Part shown: piece after piece, positions 5,848-10,377 of the stretch
Layout: each line of letters opens with the position of its first letter
How positions within the stretch are numbered: position 1 is the stretch's first letter
Assembly: GCA_900551525.1 (NCBI GenBank)
Contig: URWD01000035.1
Coordinates: 1 to 10,377 of the forward strand
Direction: 5' to 3'
DNA from: an uncultured Mycoplasmatota bacterium
GTDB taxonomy: Bacteria; Bacillota_I; Bacilli_A; RF39; UBA660
DNA: 10,377 bases
Made by a program: the position numbers and the translations under genes
The notes under the pieces: generated by a model
Seen by the model: only the letters and a program-made list of their open reading frames with translations
What the model was told of the DNA's origin: nothing
Database searches by the model: none

Positions 5848-6264
5848 CTATAAATATATGAGTTCTTCAAGCCAGAAATAGTCTTTATTTTGAAAATCAC
5901 ATGCAAAAGCCTGCGTAATTGGCAAAAATTTCTTAATATCTCGATTAATTATATTAGTTTTAAGAAGAATATGACTATTTTTAACAGTAATCACCGTTTC
6001 TTCTTTACGATATTTATTTATTACTTTATGTGTATCTCCACTTTTCATATAAAAATCATTATCTTTATTAAGTTCATATATTAACTTATTATATTTAAGT
6101 TTATCAATTGGCACAATTAATTGGTCTAATAAATCCTTTCCAATTCCTATACTTGTCTTATCTAAAAGGTATATGTCTTCTAAAGATTTAAATAAATTAT
6201 AGGGATTATCTTTAAGTAATACTTCCATTTCTTTGTTAATTCTAAAAATATAAAAAGTCCTCAT
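5848..6264 (-). CDS. sirA: SirA-like replication inhibitor (YneE family)
   Basis: The 138-residue protein resembles the sporulation inhibitor of replication SirA. In B. subtilis SirA binds domain I of DnaA and stops new rounds of replication on entry to sporulation. Visible similarity is limited to the N-terminal aromatic block (TFYIFRI) and the C-terminal block ITQAFACDFQNKDYFWLEEL, which lines up with the SirA tail. The strongest support is position: it lies exactly between tkt and yneF, as in B. subtilis. I chose the ATG at 6264 because GGAAGGTGAT lies 3 bases before it. An in-frame ATG at 6285 would place this ribosome binding site inside the gene. Whether this organism sporulates cannot be told from the window. 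Identity is likely, function inferred. Confidence 0.75.
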   Translation of the reverse strand: MRTFYIFRINKEMEVLLKDNPYNLFKSLEDIYLLDKTSIGIGKDLLDQLIVPIDKLKYNKLIYELNKDNDFYMKSGDTHKVINKYRKEETVITVKNSHILLKTNIINRDIKKFLPITQAFACDFQNKDYFWLEELIYL

Positions 6265-6312
6265 ATTATCACCTTCCAAATACATGATAACATAAAGACT
6301 TCGAATAATTTG

Positions 6313-8313
6313 TCAGATTATGTCGATGATATCATCTTTTTTTAAATAATTAGCAATTTTTTCTAAAATTGTAGTTTTATCTATTTTTAAATATTTAACA
6401 ACATCTTCTGTTTTACCACTCATACCAAATTTATTTACTCCGAAAATATAATCTGGTTTTGATGCAAATCTATTCCAAATAAGACTATTACCAGCTTCAA
6501 TTACAAATGTTGGTACATCTTTTGGTAATAATTGTTCTTCATACTTAGGATTTTGTTTTAAGAATAATTCCATACTTGGCATTGAAACTACTCTAGTATC
6601 TATTCCTAAAGTAAATAATTCTTTTGATATATCCATTGCCATTTCAAGTTCTTGACCAGTTGCAATAATAATTCCATCTAAATGATACTTTTCTTTACGC
6701 ACCATATAAGCTCCATATTTCACAAATCTAGCATTAGTATTTTTTTGTTTACTTCTCTCTTCTTTACTTATAACCATCGCTGTTGCACAATTGTTTTTAA
6801 GAATATATTCCCAAGCTCCCATTATTTCATTAATATCAGCTGGTCTAAACGTTGTAAAGTTTGGTATAGTTCTAAGCATTGTAAGTTGTTCAACAGGTTC
6901 ATGAGTTGGTCCATCTTGACCAACATATACAGAGTCATGAGTAAAAATATAAGTAACTGGTAAATTCATAAGTGCTGACATTCTAATCGCTGGTTTCAAA
7001 TAATCACTAAATGCTAAAAATGTTGAGCCAAAAACTTTTAAGTTTGATAAAGCCATTCCATTTAAAATTGCCCCCATAGCATGTTCTCTAACACCAAAAT
7101 ATATGTTTTTACCAACTGGATTTTTTTCACTTTGAATAGTTGATTTATCTAAATTTGTTTTGCATGATGATGAAAGATCTGCAGAACCACCAAGAAAGAA
7201 TGGACTCTTCGGTGATATAAAATTCATTATTTTATGATTTGACTCTCTTAAAGCTTCCCTATATTCATCACTAATTTTAAATTTAGTATCGTCAAAATCA
7301 ATTACAAAAGCATTTCTTTCAAGTAAATTAACCATAGCATGTAAATTACCATTTTCTTCTTTTATATTAGCATAATCTTCTTGCCAATCTAAATATTTCT
7401 TAGATACTCTCTTATTTACATAGTTTTGTAAATAATCTAAAACATCTTTTCTAACTTCAAAAGGTTCACTAGTAATTTTATATTTAGCTTTTATAGCTGC
7501 TAAATCATCTTTTTCAAGTGGTTTACCATGTACTTTATTAGTTCCTTCTAATTTAGAGTCTTCTCCAATTATTGTATTACAAATAATTATTGATGGTCTA
7601 TCAGCCTTTTTAGCTTGTTTAATAGCTTTAGATATTTCTTTATAATCATCACCATTTTTAACATTAATAATATTAAAATCTAAGGCTTCAAAACGTATTT
7701 CAATATCTTCTGTAAAAGTATTTTTAGTATCACTATCTAAAGAAACATTATTCTTATCATATAAAAGAATTAATTTATTTAAATTTTGAGTACTTGCAAA
7801 ACTTAAAGCTTCATAACTAATGCCTTCCATTAAATCACCATCACCACATAAACAATATGTATAATAGTCAATTAATTTAGAATTTTTATTTTCAATATTT
7901 ACAATAGCATTTAAGTATCTTTCTGCAAGTGCCATACCAACAGCCATTCCTACACCTTGACCAAGTGGACCAGTTGATGCATCTACTCCCGGTGTTACTT
8001 TAACTTCCGGATGTCCTGGGGTTAGACTACTTAAATCTCTAAAGTGTTTTAACTCTTCCATATCAATTCCATAACCCATGTGGTATAAAACTGAATATAA
8101 AAGTGCAGAACCATGACCTGCAGACATAACAAATCTATCTCTATTTATCCAATTTGGATTACTAGGTATAACATCCATTTGTTCTTTATATAAAGCATAT
8201 AAAATCGGAGCCGCTCCTAAAACTATTCCAGGATGCCCACTACCAGCTTTATCTATCATATCAAGCGCAAGCACCTTTATACTATTAAGTGCTGCATCAT
8301 CCATTTTACTCAT
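6313..8313 (-). CDS. tkt: Transketolase
   Basis: This thiamine-diphosphate enzyme of the pentose phosphate pathway moves two-carbon units between sugar phosphates. The 666-residue length is typical. Residues include SGHPG (about 25-29), GPLGQG (115-120), and the thiamine-diphosphate/metal motif GDGDLMEG (157-164) ending at NN (188-189). The pyrimidine-binding domain has GVREHAMGAILNGMA and the phosphate-binding HDSVYVGQDGPTHEPVEQL. All catalytic blocks are intact. The start is placed at 8313 because GGAGTG lies 5-10 bases upstream; the GTG at 8322 overlaps that site and is unlikely. It heads the tkt-sirA-yneF operon behind a consensus promoter. It stops with TGA, 48 bases before sirA. Confidence 0.96.
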   Translation of the reverse strand: MSKMDDAALNSIKVLALDMIDKAGSGHPGIVLGAAPILYALYKEQMDVIPSNPNWINRDRFVMSAGHGSALLYSVLYHMGYGIDMEELKHFRDLSSLTPGHPEVKVTPGVDASTGPLGQGVGMAVGMALAERYLNAIVNIENKNSKLIDYYTYCLCGDGDLMEGISYEALSFASTQNLNKLILLYDKNNVSLDSDTKNTFTEDIEIRFEALDFNIINVKNGDDYKEISKAIKQAKKADRPSIIICNTIIGEDSKLEGTNKVHGKPLEKDDLAAIKAKYKITSEPFEVRKDVLDYLQNYVNKRVSKKYLDWQEDYANIKEENGNLHAMVNLLERNAFVIDFDDTKFKISDEYREALRESNHKIMNFISPKSPFFLGGSADLSSSCKTNLDKSTIQSEKNPVGKNIYFGVREHAMGAILNGMALSNLKVFGSTFLAFSDYLKPAIRMSALMNLPVTYIFTHDSVYVGQDGPTHEPVEQLTMLRTIPNFTTFRPADINEIMGAWEYILKNNCATAMVISKEERSKQKNTNARFVKYGAYMVRKEKYHLDGIIIATGQELEMAMDISKELFTLGIDTRVVSMPSMELFLKQNPKYEEQLLPKDVPTFVIEAGNSLIWNRFASKPDYIFGVNKFGMSGKTEDVVKYLKIDKTTILEKIANYLKKDDIIDII

Positions 8314-8338
8314 ATTAATCACTCCTTATGATAATAAA

Positions 8339-8367
8339 ATTATATCACAACGAATACAAGGAGTCAA
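8339..8367 (-). promoter_or_regulatory. Promoter of the tkt operon
   Basis: On the minus strand TTGACT (8367-8362) and TATAAT (8344-8339) are 17 bases apart. A TG one base before the -10 box makes it an extended -10 as well. This is one of the best promoters in the window, starting transcription near 8332. It lies just after the stop codon of the preceding gene, and there is no terminator between them. Confidence 0.8.
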
Positions 8368-8371
8368 AATT

Positions 8372-8776
8372 TTAAACTAGTTTATTTAAATCACCATTTA
8401 AAATAGTTGGATTAAAGCCAATAATCTCATCTTTTAGTAAACCATCTGGTATATCATTTATCATATATATTGTTTTTCCTAATCTAAAAGCATCGTACAT
8501 TTCTAGAAATGTTGCACCTCCGATATAATTTTGAACACCATTTTTGGTATAGTTTAAAACAAGCACAGCATCAACTCCAGAAATAACTTCTTCACTATGT
8601 TTAATCATTCCAGCTTTCCACTTAGCGTGTTCCTTTGTGCCACGATATTTACTTTCTGTTTCAGGACAATCATAACAATTAGGTAATGTTATTATATGTC
8701 CCACTTTTTCTAGTGCACTCTTAATTGGTGGTATTTTTTCATAAAATGCTTTACTGCATATAATAAATATTTTCAT
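8372..8776 (-). CDS. Nucleoside 2-deoxyribosyltransferase-like protein
   Basis: The 134-residue Rossmann-like protein starts MKIFIICSKAFYEKI. Its core is VDAVLVLNYTKNG, then NYIGGATFLEMYDAFRLGKTIY and IIGFNPTILNGDL. This pattern is typical of the nucleoside 2-deoxyribosyltransferase superfamily and its uncharacterised relatives. Glu92, in GGATFLEMYDAF, sits where those enzymes carry the catalytic glutamate (inference). A Cys-rich turn, NCYDCP (Cys34, Cys37), plus Cys7 could be structural or metal-binding. Close relatives are, to my knowledge, without assigned function, so no substrate is proposed. The ATG at 8776 follows AAGGAG. It has its own extended -10 promoter and may read through into tkt. 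Confidence 0.7.
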   Translation of the reverse strand: MKIFIICSKAFYEKIPPIKSALEKVGHIITLPNCYDCPETESKYRGTKEHAKWKAGMIKHSEEVISGVDAVLVLNYTKNGVQNYIGGATFLEMYDAFRLGKTIYMINDIPDGLLKDEIIGFNPTILNGDLNKLV

Positions 8777-8798
8777 ATATCTTGCTCCTTATAATTTC

Positions 8799-8807
8799 AT
8801 TATAACA
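8799..8807 (-). promoter_or_regulatory. Extended -10 promoter of the deoxyribosyltransferase-like gene
   Basis: The minus strand reads TGTTATAAT (8807-8799), a perfect -10 box with the TG extension, about 22 bases before the ATG. The -35 region is A-rich and poor. It lies back to back with the antisense-RNA promoter at 8838-8866. Confidence 0.6.
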
Positions 8808-8837
8808 TAAATCGAAAAATTTTTTATATTTTTAAAT

Positions 8838-8866
8838 TTGACTTTTAGCCACATTTATGATATTAT
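8838..8866 (+). promoter_or_regulatory. Promoter of the antisense RNA
   Basis: TTGACT (8838-8843) and TATTAT (8861-8866) are exactly 17 bases apart. The predicted start is near 8873. There is no plus-strand protein gene downstream, only a short region ending in a strong terminator at 8987, so the promoter drives a small RNA of about 115 bases. Confidence 0.75.
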
Positions 8867-8872
8867 GTATTT

Positions 8873-8990
8873 AGCAAAGGAAATTTGCATATAATAAAAA
8901 AAATGGAACATCCGTTTTTGGCGAGATTGGGTGCTACCAATAATGTGGATGGCATCTAAATCAACCTCGTTTATTTAGATGCTTTTTGTT
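8873..8990 (+). ncRNA. Antisense RNA, candidate type I antitoxin
   Basis: The RNA is bounded by a consensus promoter and a Rho-independent terminator and has no credible coding capacity. It begins with a small hairpin (GCAAA / TTTGC, 8874-8888), then has ATTGG / CCAAT closing a 6-base loop (8926-8941). Its 3' end just reaches the stop codon of the hydrophobic 27-residue peptide encoded on the other strand. It is therefore fully complementary to the 3' untranslated part of that mRNA. Convergent overlap at the 3' ends is the layout of txpA/RatA and bsrG/SR4 in B. subtilis, where the antisense RNA triggers decay of the toxin mRNA. It is transcribed from a better -35 box than the toxin, as expected for an antitoxin. 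Function is inferred from layout only. Confidence 0.65.
8952..8987 (+). terminator. Terminator of the antisense RNA
   Basis: A perfect 10-bp stem (GCATCTAAAT / ATTTAGATGC) closes an 11-base loop, which itself contains AAC / GTT, and is followed by TTTTT. On the minus strand the same hairpin has no U-tract after it, so it is one-directional and the toxin mRNA should read through. Confidence 0.85.
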
Positions 8991-9072
8991 AGATTGCTAA
9001 TACAAATACAATTATTAGCAAACATACTATGATGAAGAACAATATAAGAATAAATAAATCCTTTATGCTCAT
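8989..9072 (-). CDS. 27-residue hydrophobic peptide, candidate type I toxin
   Basis: The peptide starts MSIKDLFILILFF, continues as an unbroken run of Ile, Leu, Val and Phe with one Cys17, and ends VLAI. After the Lys4-Asp5 pair there is no charged residue, so it is essentially one membrane helix. This fits type I toxins: KDLFIL recalls the start of Fst (MKDLFIL), and the MS start after a strong ribosome binding site recalls the putative holin-like toxins of Firmicutes. I chose the ATG at 9072 because AGAGG ends 8 bases upstream; an in-frame ATG at 9078 is too close to that site. It has its own promoter, a 68-base leader, and an antisense RNA over its 3' side. It could instead be a harmless small membrane protein, but the locus design argues for a toxin. 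Confidence 0.65.
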   Translation of the reverse strand: MSIKDLFILILFFIIVCLLIIVFVLAI

Positions 9073-9146
9073 TAACATCACCTCTCTTTCAGTTCCAAAA
9101 CTTTAAAAGAGGCAGCATCCAATCAAACAGGATGTTCCATAAATAA

Positions 9147-9175
9147 ATTATATTATTAAACAGTTTCAAAAGCAA
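9147..9175 (-). promoter_or_regulatory. Promoter of the toxin mRNA
   Basis: On the minus strand TTGCTT (9175-9170) and TATAAT (9152-9147) are 17 bases apart. The predicted start is at about 9140, the first base of the outer inverted-repeat arm. So the mRNA would begin with the arm itself. Confidence 0.65.
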
Positions 9176-9216
9176 GAAATTTAAGCCACTTTATAAAATT
9201 TATAACAATTAGATAA

Positions 9217-9246
9217 AAATATGTATATACAAGTATATACATATTT
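9217..9246. repeat. 30-bp palindrome with two GTATATAC cores
   Basis: Perfect 14-base arms (AAATATGTATATAC and its inverse) flank two A. Each arm contains GTATATAC, itself a palindrome, so the site is also a tandem of two 8-bp palindromes spaced by 2. It lies about 40 bases upstream of the toxin -35 box and about 65 bases beyond the pgsA stop. It may be an operator, or on the minus strand an AT-rich backup terminator, since TTTTT follows there. The remaining sequence to 9290 shows nothing I can assign. Confidence 0.7.
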
Positions 9247-9293
9247 ATTTTTAGCAACCATTTAACTATCACTTTTTATGATTCTTATTTAAC

Positions 9294-9313
9294 AAAAAAA
9301 GTGCCGAAGCACT
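9294..9313 (-). terminator. Terminator of pgsA
   Basis: On the minus strand AGTGC-TTCG-GCACT is followed by seven T in all, counting those beyond the stem. A UUCG tetraloop makes the short 5-bp stem very stable. The stem overlaps the pgsA stop codon. Confidence 0.85.
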
Positions 9314-9911
9314 ATTTACTTTTCTTTGGAAATAATATATCTCTAACACTATAGAAATATTGGGCACCAGATATAACTGAAAGTATTACTGCAGCTATAA
9401 GTAAAATATCTGCAACTGGAAAACCAACTAATTCAAATGGTAAATTATAAAACATTGTAAGGGTAAGTCCACTCATCATACAAATTGTTTTAAGTTTTCC
9501 CATAATTGATGCTGCCACAACTTTTCCATTTTGTCCTGAAATCATCTTACATGAGTCAACAACAATATCACGAGATATAATAACAACTGGAATTACAATA
9601 GAAATAATTCTATCATAAGCAAGTATTACTAAAAGCCCATTAACAAGTAACTTATCTGCAATGGCATCCATTACTTTTCCAAAATCTGTTACCATATTAT
9701 TTTTACGAGCTAAATAACCATCTAAAAAATCTGACGTTGAAGCTATTAAAAATATTATACCTGCTATTATATATTTTAAATTAACAGTAAGTGTTGCTAC
9801 TTGATAAACTGGAAATTCAACACCTAAGCTATACCAAGGCATTAAAAGCATTACAAGTAACAATATCGATAAAAATATTCTAGCCATTGTTATTCTATTT
9901 GGTAAATTCAT
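9312..9911 (-). CDS. pgsA: CDP-diacylglycerol-glycerol-3-phosphate 3-phosphatidyltransferase
   Basis: This membrane enzyme joins CDP-diacylglycerol to glycerol-3-phosphate to give phosphatidylglycerol phosphate, the committed step to phosphatidylglycerol. The CDP-alcohol phosphatidyltransferase motif is perfect: Asp64-Gly65, Ala68-Arg69, Gly78, Asp82 and Asp86, with regular spacing. The N-terminal MNLPNRITMARI is typical of PgsA rather than of other family members. The protein is 199 residues with about five membrane segments, a normal length. It starts 8 bases after the stop of the rodZ-like gene, and its ribosome binding site (GGGAAG) overlaps that stop, suggesting translational coupling. 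The same pair (ymfM-pgsA) occurs in B. subtilis. The UUCG-loop terminator follows directly. Confidence 0.95.
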   Translation of the reverse strand: MNLPNRITMARIFLSILLLVMLLMPWYSLGVEFPVYQVATLTVNLKYIIAGIIFLIASTSDFLDGYLARKNNMVTDFGKVMDAIADKLLVNGLLVILAYDRIISIVIPVVIISRDIVVDSCKMISGQNGKVVAASIMGKLKTICMMSGLTLTMFYNLPFELVGFPVADILLIAAVILSVISGAQYFYSVRDILFPKKSK

Positions 9912-9919
9912 ATACTTCC

Positions 9920-10377
9920 CTACTTTCCATAACTTATTGTATCAGTACTACTTCGATTAATTGTAACTTGTTTTACTGACCAAATAATTGCAAACATTAC
10001 AAGCAAAAATATAAATGCATAAATAGTAATATATACCCACTTATTATATTTTTTAGCTTGTTTTGTATATGGTGATGAAATGGTATCATCTTTTTTTTCT
10101 TCTTTGATTTTAAGTTCAATTGTTTTTTCTATTTCTTTAATAGGTATTTTAGAAGTATATTCAAACATATACTCATTAAATTCATCTATTAATTCTTGTT
10201 CATCTAAACCTAAATATTTAGCATAACTAGATATATATTCTTTAAGTTCAAATATATCTTTAAATGCTCCGGTTCTTCCATCCTCGATATTTTCTAATAT
10301 TTCAACTTTTATACCAAGGTCCTTACTTGCTTCATTTAAACTAACACCTGATGACTCCCTTGCATACTGAAGCTCCT
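9920..10377 (-). CDS. rodZ: RodZ-like helix-turn-helix membrane protein, 5' end cut by window edge
   Basis: The reading frame is open to the window edge, giving 151 residues; an internal ATG at 10168 is not the true start. The N-terminal part is a helix-turn-helix domain of the RodZ/YmfM type (ELQYARESSGVSLNEAS, then LGIKVEILENIEDG and FELKEYISSYAKYLGLD). A charged linker rich in Lys/Glu/Asp follows, then one membrane helix (WVYITIYAFIFLLVMFAIIW). RodZ links MreB filaments to the cell-wall machinery at the membrane. The part outside the membrane is only about 16 residues, so the usual extracellular beta-domain is missing. Such short forms occur in Gram-positives. The neighbour pgsA supports the assignment. 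Confidence 0.88.
   Translation of the reverse strand, partial: ELQYARESSGVSLNEASKDLGIKVEILENIEDGRTGAFKDIFELKEYISSYAKYLGLDEQELIDEFNEYMFEYTSKIPIKEIEKTIELKIKEEKKDDTISSPYTKQAKKYNKWVYITIYAFIFLLVMFAIIWSVKQVTINRSSTDTISYGK

Larger units (their letters stand above)
8903..9140. repeat. Two-part inverted repeat framing the toxin locus
   Basis: ATGGAACATCC at 8903-8913 is repeated perfectly and inverted at 9130-9140. A second pair, GATTGGGTGCTACC at 8925-8938, is repeated inverted at 9111-9124 with 12 of 14 bases matching. In the toxin mRNA, predicted to start at 9140, the 5' end would pair with the sequence around 8903-8938, just before seven U (8902-8896). That would close the mRNA on itself. Confidence 0.8.

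Noticed and set aside
8373..8384. 12-bp palindrome TAAACTAGTTTA just upstream of the tkt -35 box
   Set aside because: It is mostly the last codons and stop of the preceding gene and is short and AT-rich; it could be chance.
8903..8959. 18-codon plus-strand frame (MEHPFLARLGATNNVDGI)
   Set aside because: It has no ribosome binding site and lies wholly within the antisense RNA. The shared MEHP start in both RNAs is explained by the inverted repeat, not by a conserved peptide.
8903..9140. The inverted repeat pair as ends of a small transposable element (MITE)
   Set aside because: The flanks are plain A/T with no clear target-site duplication, no second copy lies in the window, and the arms coincide with the predicted transcript start and U-tract. 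A genome-wide copy count could reopen this.
8838..9175. A true par/fst locus
   Set aside because: The repeats are inverted rather than direct, so the two RNAs are not complementary at the leader. The peptide lacks the Fst P-L-F/charged-tail pattern beyond KDLFIL.
1..10377. Mycoplasma-type genetic code (TGA = Trp)
   Set aside because: lepB and tkt end at TGA at the family-normal length, and conserved Trp residues use TGG.
1..10377. tRNA, rRNA, CRISPR arrays, insertion sequences
   Set aside because: I looked on both strands and saw no cloverleaf, rRNA segment, regularly spaced repeats or transposase.

Overview
This is a very AT-rich, compactly coded stretch of chromosome from a low-GC Gram-positive bacterium. 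Two conserved gene groups point to the Bacilli: tkt-sirA-yneF, and a rodZ-like gene followed by pgsA, both arranged as in Bacillus subtilis. Almost every gene is on the minus strand. TGA is used as a stop (lepB, tkt) and Trp is encoded by TGG, so the standard bacterial code applies, not the Mycoplasma code. I would guess an uncultured gut-type Bacilli lineage with a small genome, but nothing in the window fixes the genus.

Reading along the minus strand from high to low coordinates: the window opens inside a rodZ-like gene, closely followed by pgsA, which ends in a UUCG-loop terminator. Next comes a gap of about 535 bases that is not empty. It holds a 30-bp palindrome and a compact two-promoter locus at 8838-9175. 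That locus encodes a 27-residue, almost wholly hydrophobic peptide on the minus strand and a convergent antisense RNA on the plus strand. This is the layout of a type I toxin-antitoxin system. Then come a small nucleoside deoxyribosyltransferase-like gene, the tkt-sirA-yneF operon behind a consensus promoter, a lone plus-strand membrane protein gene, the cdsA-rseP operon, and rplS-lepB.

The lepB terminator marks a boundary. Below it (1-2290) lies an accessory segment. It contains a decayed remnant that looks like a ToxN/AbiQ type III toxin and an intact BRO-N (DinD-like) gene. The BRO-N gene is driven by a perfect-spacing promoter with a palindromic operator inside it. A frameshifted rhuM-like pseudogene and the start of a KilA-N gene follow. 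These look like phage-derived or mobile-element-derived regulators.

How the genes work together: CdsA makes CDP-diacylglycerol and PgsA consumes it to make phosphatidylglycerol phosphate. LepB and RseP are membrane proteases for secretion and regulated proteolysis, and RodZ is a shape protein. This makes the core of the window a membrane and envelope set. The most notable item is the type I toxin-antitoxin-like locus. The predicted 5' end of its toxin mRNA is complementary to sequence just before a U-tract downstream of the toxin gene, and the antisense RNA covers that downstream part.
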